Positions 1 to 12,819 of a DNA stretch of 64,000 nucleotides are shown here, one piece after another. The DNA lies in the NCBI RefSeq assembly GCF_036417845.1, contig NC_089978.1, forward strand, positions 128,742,183-128,806,182. Direction: 5' to 3'. The translations under genes were made by a program, and so were the position numbers. This stretch comes from Apteryx mantelli. Taxonomy: Eukaryota; Chordata; Aves; Apterygiformes; Apterygidae. The notes below the pieces were generated by a model. It ran no database searches. It worked only from the letters and a program-made list of their open reading frames with translations, and was not told the DNA's origin. Position 1 is the first letter of the stretch. Each line of letters opens with the position of its first letter.

Positions 1-3000
1 AGAACCTGCTGTGAGAGTTTTAGATTTAAGCTTAATTTGCTTAGCAAAGGGTGAACAGAGTATCCGTCTGATTTGCTAAAACCAAAGCCAAACAAAACAC
101 TTTTGGGGGACTTTATGCTCTCTCAAGTGAAATGCTTGGTGGTGAGGAGGCTCTGGATACTTGGCAGAAAAATCGGTTTCCTGGAGGGAGAAAGAGGTGA
201 TGGAGATATAAGACTCATACATCCAGGCTTCCTGGTTCTCAGCAAAGGAGCATTCAGAATACGCATGAGCTCTTTTTTGTTTTTCTATGCTGTAGGAGAT
301 AACGGCACAGTCCAGACTGTTGTCTTTCCTGCCTCCTACTGAGGATAGGTAGGAAGGATTCTTGTGGGGTTCCCAAAACCTCTCCCTGCTCATGAGAGAA
401 GTTACAGACCAGTCCAGCCTTCTTGACTGGCTGCTAGATTCTCTGGCTGTAATTTTCATCCCAGCTACTGCCCTCTCTATCCACTTTGCAAGGATCTGTG
501 TGACTGTTCCCTTGCTCTAGTGCACCTTCTCTTCACTTTTCCCTGCCTCTAACTTATTTTTTGGCCTCCAAGAAAGGAACAGGAGACCTTAAAAAGCAGA
601 AAAAGATTGAGACAGGAGGTATCTTAAAAACCAGTGAACAGAAAGTGGAAATTTTCAACTATATGTTAGAATTAGAGTGCGAGCTGAATGTGGCTGATTT
701 CTTCCCAGTTATTGTCCACTAGAGGGTAGCCTAGATCTGCTGAACGGGCAAAGATGCCACTGGAGCAAAGTAACACTGGGTGTTTTAAAAGTCAGGTCAT
801 TAACTAACATGGTTTTGAACCTAGTAATAAAAGGAGTGAATTGTTTGCATAATTTAGAGTTGATGTTACAGAAATATTAAATATGCCCTGGGGCAAGCCA
901 ATTACATGCCCCATGGAAAGCTCTGAGAGAAGTCCACTGGTACAAATACCAGGGTAAATATATTTATGACCTCATTCTGTTGCTATTAGCTAGTTCCCTC
1001 CTGTGGACTTCTCCCATGAATGAATTGGTGCAAAATAGTATATACTTGCACCTGAGTCTGACTGGGTTGGAAAATATTTTTTTTTATAATTGAATTTGGC
1101 CCAGCAACTGTAAAGTCTGACAAAGGTGAAGAACAAACTTTCTCATTGGGGAATGGGTGGGGGAACAATGAAGCATCCTCCAAACTTGTATAACAGTTGT
1201 AAATTTTGGAACTGGGGGGAATCTGACATTCTTCAAATCAGTATATTTTCAAGAATTTCCCCAAAAGATCTGTAACATTACCTTCATTTTGCAGATGAGG
1301 AACTAGAGTACTGAGTTCAGTGCTCTATCAGGTTCAAACTGGGAGGCAAGCTATCTGGGGAAGAAAGGGAGGATGAGGGAGTGTAGGAAGTCCAAGGATA
1401 ATTATGCATTTGTTCAGCTGTAAGGAGAGACCAGAGAATCACATGGATGTGAAGATTTAGGTCCCAGTGAGTGCCTTCATACCCTGAGGAGGGAAACCTG
1501 TAGGTATGCCCACCATTACTGGGCCTTTAGCTCCTTGGGGAAGACTGCAGTCAAAACCTGGAGATGTGCATTCAGCAGGTAGAACCTGCAGGTAGGACGT
1601 TCTCAAGGTGATAATGGGAGGAGCAGGAGAGGAATCGATAAGGCCTTTCCCTTCTTATTATCTCTCATTTTCTTCATCCTCTCTTTCTTCCAAGTTTGAA
1701 ACCTGAACTCAAGGAAAACCCCTTTTTAAAAAAAAAAAAAAAAAGCAAATTTGACATAAAATGCTTGAAAGCTGGTACCTTAGGCCACAGTGTTTTGAAG
1801 AAAAATCACAGTATTAGGATTAAAACCCTGAAGTTCGCAGCTTTGTTTTTCAGTCTGTTTGGAGCCAGGCTGGAGAGGGGAGGGGAGTTTGGAATGGAGA
1901 ACAAATGGGAGCTGCCCGAACTGTGGGGAAAGCAAAAAATGTGGTCGGATGCAGGGGCAGTCCCTATTTTACTGCAAGTCTTGGTCTATGTAAATTCAGT
2001 GAAACAGCTAAAGGAGGACATGCATATAATCTGCTTAACAGCAGGAGTGCTACATGAAATGAAGGGGATGGCTCAGTCCCAAAGAGCATACAGTCTAAAT
2101 ACTGCCTGCTCCAGCTGAACCCAAGGGACAGAATTAATTGGAGCTTAGCTGTAGCCTGGTTTTTTAAAGAAGCAAGGTTTATGCAGTCAACCTGTCTGTC
2201 TGTCCCATCTCTTCCAATACAATAGCTTTTAATTCTATCAGCCAAATTCAGCCAGATTTATCAGAGGGGTGAAGGTCTCAGAGGCAATTACATTACTGTC
2301 TATCTCCTGAAATGTATAGCCATGAATGTTCTGTTAGTGCCTGACATGAGAAAACACAGCAGTAAAAGCCTGCCTCTTCTCAGACTCCAGAGAAGCCATG
2401 TAAGAGAAACTTTGCAAAGGCCTGAGTTGCAGAAAAGCTTCACACAGCAATGACAGACATGCACAGTCAGGTTTTGTAAGGTCAGGGGCTTTCAGAATTT
2501 ACTTGTTCGTAAACTTGAGTTTTGATTGTCTGTGGTAGAAGGAGTAGGTTTCTGTCAGGTGATGCTTTTAGGTATTCCCAAAAAAGAAGCAGCAATGAGG
2601 GATAATTTTGCAGACAGAGATGGTGAGGTTGTCTTTGTAGAGGTGGTGAGATGGAAGAGCTGAAAAAAGGGAAGTGGCTTTGAGCCTGACCCCATCAGTA
2701 GAGGTCTGGAGTTAGCAGTGGAGGAAGCCAGTAAGAGAGAGGAATTTCCATTGGGTTTGCTCCCTTGGTACACAGGACATTGCTGTTGAGAACAGGAAAT
2801 TTAGTTTGTTCACCTGTTTGGTCATGCTGTCCTAAAGGATTTAATTTTAGCACTCATGCTGAGATAAATTAGAAAGAGACAGCAAGAGTGGTTGAAAGAC
2901 TGGCAAGGGAGAAGCTGGACAGTGCATTTCTGAGTGCTTTATTTGTGGAACAGAGAGGAAAAGATGGAGGCTTTTAACTACGATGTGGAAGACATGATCT

Positions 3001-3498
3001 GGACAGAGCCTACATGAAAGGCACAAAAAAAGGTCTTGTTTAGCTGTAAATCAAAGCCAAAGGCAGAAAGGACCAATGGCGAGTTGAAAGAGTTTTAAGG
3101 GGGAGAAAGCAATGCGGTATATCTTGCTGTACCAGACATTATCTCCCACCTTTCTGCAGCTGTACTCATAATGATGGAGCAGGTGGGTAGGTAGAAGTCT
3201 TCCATTTGGTTATACACTGTGTACTTAATCATAGTGCCAGTTGATCCCAACTGCTGGAACTGTACCCTGAATGTCTGGCGCTAACCCTTTTCTTCTGTTT
3301 TAGATATCTATTTGAAGCTGTGCAACTTTCTCTTGCTCTATTTTATGTTTGTCATAGGATGGAGAGCTTTTCATTCTGTTGTTTTCCAATAACTGAGCAC
3401 ATCCAAAAGATACAATGTATCAAGCAAAATGGTACTGTGTGTGTTCTGCTGGCTGTGCTCAAGGGATAGCTGCTGTAAGCTTTCTTCTTCTTCTCCAG
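1..3498. other. ILDR1 upstream intron or flank, no exon recognised
   Basis: No sequence resembling the ILDR1 Ig domain, transmembrane helix or Cys-rich juxtamembrane exon was recognised on the + strand. The region is ordinary intron-like DNA with an A-rich run at 1728-1744 and a MIR-like fragment near 1275. Short ORFs here have no protein-like character. Confidence 0.5.
1275..1355 (-). repeat. MIR-like SINE fragment (ancient)
   Basis: The phrase cattttgcagatgaggaa is close to the reverse complement of the amniote MIR tail (catctgtaaaatg). The surrounding sequence follows the same pattern loosely. The copy is old and diverged, and its edges are approximate. Confidence 0.4.
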
Positions 3499-3630
3499 CA
3501 CTGGAACGGCATCGGTTCATGAAGCAGGTTCGTGCACTTGCACCTTGGATGTCACCCAACATGTTCTACAGAGGTGGCGATGGGAATTCCCAACTTTCTT
3601 CTTACCAGCTGAATCCTCTGTTGCAACAAG
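3499..3630 (+). CDS. ILDR1: ILDR1 coding exon (juxtamembrane cytoplasmic part)
   Basis: This 132-base exon follows a pyrimidine-rich acceptor ending tctccag and precedes a gtgag donor. It enters with two bases of an Ala codon and leaves with one base of the next codon. It encodes LERHRFMKQVRALAPW through NPLLQQ, collinear with the human segment that follows the Cys-rich stretch. Confidence 0.9.
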
Positions 3631-6600
3631 GTGAGACCATGGGCATCGTTTCAGAGGGAAATCAGGATGAGAAACTGGTAACTTCTCGCAGAGGTTCAGC
3701 AGTGAGGCTTTAGCCTCTCTACCACAAAAGCAAAGAGGTATTTCTCCAGAACACCAGACCAAAGAAATGTTGGCTCTATTGTATCTGCAGTATGCTTTAG
3801 TCTCACCTGGGTGGATAAATACTACATAGCCATCTTAAGTGTCTTCATAGTCTCAGTGCTGGGTAAAGTAGTTTAATGCTAAGGGGGGTGTATCTGTGCT
3901 ACACCACAGTGACTGCAGGGTAAATATACCCAGCTTATCTCGCTTCCTGAGGTAAAGGAGGATACTGTCTCTTTGTTCTGCTGTGCTGGTCACGGTCAAC
4001 TCCTTATAGCCAAAACTGATATGACAAGTGAAGTGCAATTTGTTTGACTTCTTATCAAATGTCTAGTCTTCATATGTTTGAGGGCAAATGGCCTTCTGTG
4101 CAATAGCTCTGTCCTGCATGCAGCAAAGAATGAAGGACTCATTACTGAACCAGGAAGGGTTTTCTAGACATTTTCCCTCCAAATCACTTATATTAGTAGT
4201 ATTTATTTGTGACTTTAATGGAGAAGGGAAGATGGAGTGCCTAAAGTTCTAGAGAAAGAAGTATTATCAAATTAAAAAAAAAAAAAAGCTTATTGCCAGT
4301 AATATTTTTAATTGTCCAAAGAAAATAGGGGAATTCAGCATAATGACTTCCCAAATAATTTTTAACGAATCTTCATCTGAAATTAGCTTTTCATCATTAT
4401 CCAGCAGTCACAGATTTATACTCTGTCTGGTTAGTCTTAGCTGTTGTTTGAAGAAATAGTTTGCAAACATCTTGAATGCTAGATTCAAGGTGTTTGAGCG
4501 TACACTTTTTTAGCCTGCTGGTTAATTCTACAGTTACCATTTTTTTTCTAGCCAGGACACCAGTTCTCTTTAGGAAGATCTGGTGACTGAGCCACCATGA
4601 TTTAAGACACTGGGGTTTCTTAAAGACATGTGTGCACACTAGCAGAAAACAATGGGCAAAGTTCTTCAGGCAGTCTTTTTAGCTGGTGTTTCCATAGTCA
4701 TCAAATCTTTTGTGCTTATATTTCCATTAAATTTAAGCTCAACTTTGAAATCGTAGAAATGCTGGGTAGAAGGGACCTCTAAGGTCATCTAGTCTAAGCT
4801 CTTGCTCAAAGCAGGACTATCACCAACCTAGATCATGCCAGCCGTTGCTTTGTCTAATGAGTGTTGGAAATCTCCAAGGATGGAGATTCCATGACCTCTT
4901 CCGGTACCTGTTCCAGTGCTACACCAGCTTCCTAGTGAAGAAATTTTCTCATTTGCTGCTTAATCTGTACATATGTGTGTGTATGCATTTATATATACAA
5001 AATTTTCTTCTTTTGTAGTATTGACTCATATTGCTTCCGTTTCAACAAGATATAACAGGAAAGCAGAATACTATGAAATTTCTGATTTTTTTTTTTATTG
5101 AAATTTGGTATCAGTCCTGTAGGAAAAAAAAAAAAAATCCTCTCTCTGAGCATATCAGCTAGATTTCCTGGTGTGCTGGGTGGCTGATTTCTTACTTCTG
5201 TGCTGCCCAAAACACAGATAATGCTGCAGCTTACCAGTTACTATGTTTTGCCCCTTACCTTGTGCAGTGCGGATGCGCTGCCTATGGTGCATGAGATTTG
5301 CACAGCTCTTGCAGAGGCCTATTTGCAGTGAGGAAGAGGAGGGGAAGAGAGACTTAAAAGGTTTTCAGCCAAGATTATCTATGCAGAGGAGCCCTCTCTT
5401 CATTGTTTTGCCTTGATTTGCTGCATTGTCCTGTGCTCTCATCCTTAGATGTGTCTCTGCAGAGCAGTATTCCACTGGTGCAGCCACAAGGTCAGCTTTC
5501 CTCTAACAAGGGTGTCTTGGACTACTTGGAGTCTGAAATCCAAAACCTTAACCTGTCCCAGCCCCTGCTGCCCTCCCACCAGCGGCAGGCTGTGCCACAC
5601 CCCAGCATGCTCTCCTCCCTGGGCTCCGAGATTGTGGAACGCAGGGTAATACGTCTGCCTCCTCTCATCGACCCTGTCCCCTCCTTCCACGGGAGCAGCA
5701 ACTCCTCATGCCCCCAGAGAGGTGCTCACACACCCCGACCCTGGGACTCCCCAGCAGAGAACAAGAGGGAGAACCGGCTGTGGCCCCGGCCTCCCAGTGG
5801 GGATTCTCACTCCACCTACAGTCGGGAGCCCTGGGACAGGCAGCAAGAGGAACGTCCTCCAAGGCAGAGAACAGGCAGCTACAATGGCAGGCGCTGGCAC
5901 TCCAGACGGGATGTGTCACCCATGCACCATGCTGAGAGGGGCAAGAGCAGCAGCAGCAGCAGTAGTTTCTACCCAGAAGAGGCCAAGGAACGCTCCAGCC
6001 ACCATCGTGACTCAAGACAGCAGCCCACAGGGAGGCAAGACTACCAGCACCACACCAGGAGGAGCAACAGCTCAGGTCACCGGCGGCACAGCTACTCTCC
6101 CCCTTCTCAGCGAGGGTCATGGAGCTCCTCCGAAGAGCATGTCCGTCTCCCAGTGGCAAACCGCAAGCGTCATCGCCAGTCTCGGGACTGGCCAGAAGAT
6201 AAACCCCCCAGTTATCGCTCGCTAGAAATCATTCCAGATCGGGACAACAAGCACAGAGACAGTGTAGGGCCACGCTCAGTAAGTTAGCTGCTTTTGCTGC
6301 TTCCCCATCCAAGGGAAAAGGTGGGTTCTTGGGGGGTGAGGGTGGATGGTTGTTACTTTCTGCAACCTGTTGTCTTTCCAAAGGAGGGCAAGGAGTGCTG
6401 GAGTTCCCTCCCTTCAGACATATGTTGCATTGCTATGGTGTGTTCAGGGGCAAAGTGAACAGTTAAATAAAGTAGCTTCCTTATCACACCCCATGCCCTC
6501 CAGTCCCTACTTAGAGCCTCTATGCACTGGTGTCAGAAAAGCTGTTCTCCTAGCATTGCTTGGGGAGGAGCACATCCATAGTAGGCAGTGCTACTGAGAA

Positions 6601-7327
6601 CTCCTCTACAGCCCTCTCTGGCTTTGGTTTACTTCTGATTTCTTTTGTTTAATATGTGCATAATTCTCCTATTATTAGTCTGCACCATTTAATGTTTATA
6701 GTGTCTTGGTGGTATTTCTAAGACGGTTTATATGGAAAAGCTTCCAGGTAAGATGCCTAAAGCTACATGAAATGGACTTTAAGATCATGGGTAGCTATAG
6801 TGGTGAAAAACATGTGATCCTCCAGGCCAGGGTGGAAGAGGATGACTTGCTTGTTGGTACTCCTGAGCACTGAACATGCATTATATGGCAAAGAGCAACC
6901 ATTGTTCTCACTCATCTTATTTCAGTTTACACTGGGACTAGATATGAAGTAGCAACCTAAGTGTGAAAAGCTTCATATCAAATAGCTAGTTGTCAAGTTA
7001 ACCAGTATATCCCCCTTGCCATTCTTTTGTTTTTTAAAAAAAGCTCAAATTTTTTAAGTGTCTCCATATCGTGTACATGCAGAATTTTACCAGGTGAGAC
7101 TCTTTGAGAAGAGCAGTATTTTTCAGATTACCATTTTCCCCTCTGAGTTTTGGAAGGAAATGCAGTTCTAGTCCCAGCTGGGATGTGTGTATGAATGGTT
7201 TTGCTATGGTGCTCAGAGCAGGCAGGAAGACATATGGTTTCTATGCATCCTTCCATGTTCCTGAATCTCTTATTTTCTCTTGCAGGATAGAGGAAGTTCC
7301 CGCAGTGGAAGAAGCATAGTCATTTAA
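3499..7327 (+). CDS. ILDR1: ILDR1 (angulin-2), 3' half: last three coding exons
   Basis: ILDR1 is a type I membrane Ig-like protein of tricellular tight junctions that recruits tricellulin; it is a human deafness gene and also a lipoprotein/CCK-related receptor. Three exons join in frame: 3499-3630, 5449-6278 and 7286-7327, giving about 334 residues of the cytoplasmic tail. The match to remembered human ILDR1 is collinear: RHRFMKQ near the start, SQLSSYQLNPLLQQ, GVLDYLESEIQNLNLSQP, MLSSLGSEIVERRVI, an Arg/Ser-rich middle with RRHSYSPP, DKPPSYRSLEI, and the terminal SGRSIVI before TAA. All junctions are GT/AG with compatible phases (1, 0). The signal peptide, Ig domain, transmembrane helix and Cys-rich juxtamembrane part are missing; they should lie upstream, and I saw no convincing exon for them in 1-3498. 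LSR and ILDR2 are relatives, but the tail and last residues fit ILDR1 best. Confidence 0.93.
4749..4960 (-). mobile_element. CR1 LINE 3'-end fragment
   Basis: The stretch reads like the reverse complement of an avian CR1 3' end: it has the 'agaagggacctctaaggtca' block, then 'tctagtctaagctc', and a 'ttccagtgctacacc...agtgaagaaat' section. It lies in the ILDR1 intron between 3630 and 5449, antisense to the gene. It is 5'-truncated, as most avian CR1 copies are. Confidence 0.8.
5449..6278 (+). CDS. ILDR1: ILDR1 large cytoplasmic-tail exon
   Basis: The acceptor is atccttag and the donor is CTCA/gtaagt. The G left over from the previous exon completes an Asp codon, giving DVSLQSS, the counterpart of human DLSLPSS. 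The exon encodes about 277 residues, low-complexity and rich in Ser, Arg, His and Pro. A run of seven Ser is coded by AGC/AGT triplets (5947-5967). The conserved PPSYRSL motif, which resembles a PPxY-type or sorting signal, is near the end. It finishes on a codon boundary. Confidence 0.92.
7286..7327 (+). CDS. ILDR1: ILDR1 terminal coding exon
   Basis: After the acceptor cttgcag, 13 codons and TAA encode DRGSSRSGRSIVI, matching the human C-terminus that ends SGRSVVI. The hydrophobic C-terminal tripeptide looks like a PDZ ligand (inference). I saw no canonical AATAAA in roughly the next kilobase, so the 3' end of the transcript is not placed. Confidence 0.92.
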   Translation, partial: DRGSSRSGRSIVI

Positions 7328-7740
7328 TGCCAGTGCTGAAAGAACTGAGATTCCCACCAAACTCCTCTTAGCTGTCCCACCATGTAGACTGGGATGGCTT
7401 CTTTTGATTGGACAACAAACGAAAAAACAGATAAAGTTGCTTCCCGTGAGACTTGTGACTCTAAAGAATCTATGTCTAGTGCCCATGAAAGCAATACCTA
7501 ATGCCTTCTTATTCCTGCTTTGATCTGGAAATTTAGGTTTGCAATGGGCTGTGGTCTGTTGAAAACATTCTGTTGGAAATGGTGTATTTTTTAGTGTCAT
7601 TGAACAAACAGTATATTCCCAACCTCTAAAGAAAGATACCAGTTGTCCTTGTTAGGTGCTCTGGCACTGCAAGGAGCCCAGTCTGTAGAACACCAGTCCT
7701 TTGCACGCCACTCACTGGTGAATGGCTCAGGTAATCGGAG

Positions 7741-7815
7741 TTGTAGAATCACAGAACAGTAGAATAATTTAGGTTGGAAGAGACCTCTGGAGGTCATCTG
7801 GTCTGACCCCCTGGG
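7741..7815 (-). mobile_element. Short CR1 3'-end fragment
   Basis: The sequence gtagaatcacagaacagtag followed by 'ttggaagagacctctggagg' is the classic reverse-complemented CR1 3' terminus. It is heavily truncated and lies just downstream of ILDR1. Confidence 0.8.
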
Positions 7816-10800
7816 AGTGAGGTGTAGTGAGGCACAGCTTTCTAGGGTCCTATGTTGTACTTCAGAATGTGTAAGATTTGCTTCTTCTGCCTTGCTGTTT
7901 GGCGTAGTTAAGGGACAGTCGCTTCTTTTCACCCCAGTAAGCCTGTCTCCCAAACAGAAGAATCACAACTTAATAAGGGCTCACTAGCACATGTGAAAAT
8001 TGCCAGCTCATCTACCTGCCACTTACTGAACCACCCTGCGCTATTTTAACCACTTGTGGTTAAAGGTACTTGTGCTAGCCTTTAACCAGCCTTGCCTTTA
8101 TTTGTAAATTTAAAGGGCTAAATTTAGCAAGGTTTGGCTGTCCTCACAGGGACTGAGCAAGGTATGACTACTGTTGCTGGTATTGTGAACCAGAATTTCC
8201 TTCAACTCTAGGAAGCATGACTTTGGTGGATATATCTTTCTTGAGACACGTACTCTTTTGCATGCATTTTATGTCCTCCCTTTGCTCTCTGTGCCATCTA
8301 TTGTGTACATGGGGTAGGGTAAAGGGCTCTGAGAGAAGTCTTACAATCACCACTTTTACTACTATCCTAACAATAATACCAACTCCAAATGTGTTGTGCA
8401 TCTGAGCTGTAGCTAGATTGCCAGGTTTTCCTATCTGTTACCTTGCAACTGGAACAGAATTTATCTGTGCTCTAAGAACAGTTGCTAAGGAGAACAATCT
8501 GCCATTTCCCCTTGATGTGATTCATCTACTGTTTTCATTAGAATATGCTGAAAAAGCAGAGATGTTCCCTGCATCCTTGTAGTTGGATGCTGTCTGCCTC
8601 TACAGGCAACTGGCTTTCCAAAGGTATTTCTTGGATTCGTGAGACTCAACTGTTTGCGAGGAACTTCTGGAGCATCTTGTGAGTTATTTTGTAACCCAGA
8701 GGCACTAGTGATTGGCCAAGGTCAATCATTATACTGCCTAGGTTATTTCCCAACCACTACCAGATGGGACACTTTCTACTATTTGTTCTTTAATGTCCCA
8801 GGTGGTGATGTGCTTATGCTTTCCCTTGGAAGACTGACTTGGAAATGCTTATTCTTTTCTTTGGAAAATAATGGGAAACTTCCTGCTTGGAGCGAATACT
8901 TCTAGCTGGATACCTGAAGCAGCTGCTGGTTGCCCAAAGGCTATTATGGGGAACACTCACTTTCTTACAGTTCTTTGGTTGATAGTGCTGATTCCTGTGT
9001 GCAGAGAGAGAGCAGGAGGACTTACTAGTCCCTCTGGTAGGCTTTGTTTCAGAAGTGGAGGCCTACTTGCTGGAGACAGAGGGGCTGTTGGACAGCAGTT
9101 GATGGCTAGCACAAAGAGGAATGAAATGGGTCCTTCAGAGCTGAAAGAGCAACTCCAAAGTTGGAATTCAAGAAGGGGAGGCTGTAATAAGCTCAGTCCT
9201 TGACTGCATTAGACCCAAACTGTGAACTATGCGAACTGACTCATGAGTTACACTTGATGTATGGGGAATTAAGTGTGTTTGCAGAACTTGCAGAGCCAGT
9301 ATCACTCCTGAATTGGACTGCTAAGCTCACTGGCTGTGAATCATTTTTATTCTTATTTAATGACATGCTGGTGATGGGACTTAACGTTCTGAGGGGTTTA
9401 TGCATCCCTTGTTTTATGGCTGGAATTTTTTTAATTTCAGAGGCGTTTATGGTGACTGCAATGATAGAAAATATGGGGCTCCTTCTTCCAAAACTGGCAT
9501 CTTGTTTTGACTTTAGCATTGCCCTTTGCCAACTAATAGTGGATACCCAGGACCTGGAAGATTCTTCCCTTGGAAGCTGAATTAGTGGCTTGGAGTTTGA
9601 CTCTCTCCTTTGCTTCCCATAGATCTATGCAGGAAAACCTCTTCTTCCTATCATCTCAGCCTAACCCAAAAGTCCAGGTTTCAGGGAAGGACTGCTCCCT
9701 CTCCATCAAGAGCAGAGTCTACTGACACCAGTTGAGATCCCAAGATGGTAGCATGGGAAAGAGTTCACTCTCTTTCACATACAAATGTGGATAACCCAGC
9801 ATTTGTCCAGCAAGTTTTCCCAAGAGCAAGGACCCCCTCACACAGCAAGAAAACCCAGATGACTTTGTGTAACAGCAGCAGCTGTTGAAGCTTGCCACTG
9901 TAGTATGAGCATACTAACTGCAGATCCAAATTTTTTGATCCAAATCCTATGAAGGAGCTGTCCATCTTTATTCTTTCCTCTGGTCCCCATAATTGAGCTA
10001 GGGTAGCTAATTGTAGATTGTTTAAATTTGCACAATATATGCTGTGTGAAGTCTGAAGAGCTTTATCGTTACCATGCTTGAACTACTCTTCAGTCACTTT
10101 GTTCATATTTATGGAAACATCAAACAAAACTCTTCATGGAAAATTGATTGTATCTCAGACTTAATTTTGTGACTTCTTAAATTGCAGACAGAAGTAGATT
10201 AGGTTATCTAGCAGGGAAGCAGAAATGGTACAAGGTTTACTAAAATCTGGTCCACAGACCACTGTGGTTCATAAAATACCACTTGGTGGGCTGTGAAATA
10301 GTTAAAAAGGAAGTTTATATATGCATGCTTCACAACTGCAAGCAGACAGAAAAGTGGGAAGAAAATAGGCTAAACTTTGAATGCTTATTTCTATTTTAAT
10401 TGGCTGCAAATGAAAGTCATTGTGACAGCACTGCACAATACTATATGGACTCTTTTCCTCCAGTAAGATTACAGGGTCTTTTGACTTTCAAAAAAGAGAG
10501 AGAGAGTGAATCAGGCAGCTCAAATACTACACACTGAAAAGAAATAACAGTAGGAAGTAGCATAGCCTAGTTCTTTCTACACTATAATATATTCATGTTT
10601 AATTTTCAGCCACTGCAAAAAGCTGATGTTCACATGTCAGCCCTTGTGTGGTGAAAGAAGTTGAATGTGTCGCATTTGGCAGTTATTGCCATTCTAGACT
10701 TTTGTTGTTCCTGTCATGCAATTGAAGGAACATAACACACCTTACCCTCAAGAATGAATTTTTCTGCACCATTGAAGATAAAGTGCCTTGATAGCAATTG

Positions 10801-12658
10801 GGACTACCCTAATTAAAATAATAGTTTAATGAGTAAGGGACCATGCCATGTGGGGCAGATAAGGATGCCCATGCTGCTCTTGGCAGCTGCTTTCCACCAG
10901 AGATTTGTAAGAGAGATAAAAATCATGTAATTTTTCTTTGAGTAAGAACAGACTTTCATTATCTGGCTTTCTTGCTTATTTGCAGAGCACCCTGCCATTC
11001 CAGAATGCCATTCCGGGAATGGAGGGCAAGGGCTGCTTCTTGTGTAATCATTGATCTGGTCTTGGCAATTGCCTGGTTGGCAGTAGAAAGTGCTGAAAAG
11101 CCCAGTTGCTATCTCTGGGATTGTATTCATGACACACTAACTTTAGCCCTAGCTAAAGTTAGGCTAACTTGTGTGGGGGGGGAAGTTACCTTGTGGTGAT
11201 AGCAACCACAATGCAAAGCTCTTCAGCAGCATGTATTACTGCATAGGGTAGCTAAGTCCCCTCTGTGTTACTACCTCCAGCAGCACATCAGTTTAAAACA
11301 CCACTTAATATGGTTAGAGACTTTAGTTTGTGGACCTGACATAGGAGAGAGATGACACTTGAGATTATATTAAATGAACACCCACAAGTAATGACTGTTC
11401 TTTGCTACTTCTGTTAAATTTAATGCCTGTAATGTGACTTGTACTGGTCTTCCAAATGTTATTCCAGCTGTAAAAGCAGATGGCAAATGTGTAGATTTTC
11501 TTCAATGATTGTCAAATGTGTAATTAAAATATATGAGAACTTTCAACCAATTGTTCTTGTGTGTTCTTCCTAGACCATAAAATGCTTTTTAGTGTTTGCA
11601 CCAGAAGTGGAATTGAAAATTCTGTGCTTACTTTTGGAATTAACCTTGTTAGAGATTAGTAGGACTTTTTGGTTGTTATTTTTTGGAAAAAAATGCAAAA
11701 TGGTTTGTTTGTATGGGTTTTGCGGGGGGGGATATTTTTCATATTTTGGAGGGCTTTTTCTTTGTTTTTTAAGAAAACAGATAATTAGTTCACTGAGACA
11801 GTGGGAAAATGGCTGGGAAACCACTGGCAGCCCTCCTTAATGACATGACCTCAGTTGTGTCACTGAAGCAATCATCGACTTGGCTTCCATGTCTGTAAAA
11901 TAAGAATGGTTACTGTTTAGTTCTATACTACTTTGAGCTCCATGAGAGGAAAAGTCTCTAGAAAATTTTGTTTGGTTGATAAATGAAGATACTGATTGAG
12001 CTCTTCACGAGGCAGTTGCCTAATAAATGAGTCACTGTCATGACTATAAGAACAGAGGTCTGTTGGGTCTCATGTAATAGGTTTAATTTATGCCTCAGGT
12101 CTTCTCCTTTTCCCCTTAACTAATGCTATTCATAGCACAGTGTTGCAGCCTTTCTGTCTCTCCCTCTCCTGCTTAATGGTTGTATGTGCCAAATACAGAT
12201 GGTTGGCCTGCCCAGCGGGCACCTGAAGCTCAAGCTATCGGAAGCACGTGCCCTTCAGTGGCACTGCAGCCACTTTCTGGTTAGGTCCAGCTTGCTGGGA
12301 AGTCTGGTGAGAAGTTATGTTTCCCCTGTGCAAATTTTTACCGCTAGCTCAGGTGTATGCCCATCTCGTGAGCCTGTATAGAAAGGGCTGGACATGGGAA
12401 AAGAAGAAGTCTGAGAGGGGTTTGTGTGTGTGCACTTACCCACATGCACCATTTTGTTAAAGTGTTTGTTGGAACCTGAGAGCAAAATATAAATGAGCAT
12501 AACAGCCACAAGTAAGTCCAACCATCAGAGCTGTGAGGTTACAGAACAGGCCTTTCCACAGGAATAGCAGGAGCAAAACTCAGCCCAGCTACTGCTCATG
12601 TGGAATTTGATCGGCTTATGAAAGGGGCCTCTTTGACATGGTTGCCAGCAAAAGCAGG
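7816..12658. other. Intergenic DNA between ILDR1 and APOV1
   Basis: No gene is recognised. Several ORFs of 90-126 codons occur (for example 9200-9580 on +), but they lack an ATG start, family resemblance or splice context. A MIR-like fragment lies near 11.84-11.96 kb. The region probably contains ILDR1 3'UTR at its left end and distal APOV1 regulatory DNA at its right end. Confidence 0.5.
11838..11965 (+). repeat. MIR-like SINE fragment
   Basis: The order 'gtcactgaagcaatc', 'cttggcttccatgtctgtaa', 'aataagaatgg' and 'ctactttgagctccatgaga' parallels the amniote MIR 3' half (ctcagtttccccatctgtaa ... ctttgagatcc). It is diverged and its edges are approximate. Confidence 0.5.
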
Positions 12659-12671
12659 GGACTCAGTGACC
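12659..12671 (+). promoter_or_regulatory. Imperfect oestrogen response element of APOV1
   Basis: GGACTCAGTGACC keeps a perfect right half (TGACC) and three of five bases in the left half. It lies 44 bases upstream of the perfect element. With the proposed start at 12892 its right edge is at about -221, where I recall a weaker element in the chicken gene. Oestrogen receptor would bind here with its neighbour. Confidence 0.6.
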
Positions 12672-12702
12672 CAGAAGCTGCCTTCCATGTCTCTTAGGCT
12701 CA

Positions 12703-12715
12703 GGTCAGGCTGACC
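12703..12715 (+). promoter_or_regulatory. Perfect palindromic oestrogen response element of APOV1
   Basis: GGTCAGGCTGACC is an exact GGTCAnnnTGACC consensus. It lies at about -189 to -177 relative to the proposed APOV1 transcription start, matching the position I recall for the main element of chicken apoVLDL-II. Its role in oestrogen-induced liver expression is inferred from position and from the known biology of the gene. Confidence 0.85.
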
Positions 12716-12819
12716 CTCCATTACCAAATCTCAATAACAGGTTCAGAGTCCTACATAACTTCTTGCCCATCCTACTGAGCTGGATCTACTTGCCAAAGAG
12801 CAAATGGGGAAACAAAATA

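Noticed and set aside
3300-3498. Possible ILDR1 Cys-rich juxtamembrane exon (tgctggctgtgctc...gctgctgtaag)
   Set aside because: The Cys codons do not line up with the known Cys pattern, and the stretch lies before the acceptor at 3498, so it reads as intron.
9200-9580. 126-codon hydrophobic ORF between ILDR1 and APOV1
   Set aside because: Begins at TTG rather than ATG, has no recognised domain or splice context, and hydrophobicity follows from T-rich DNA.
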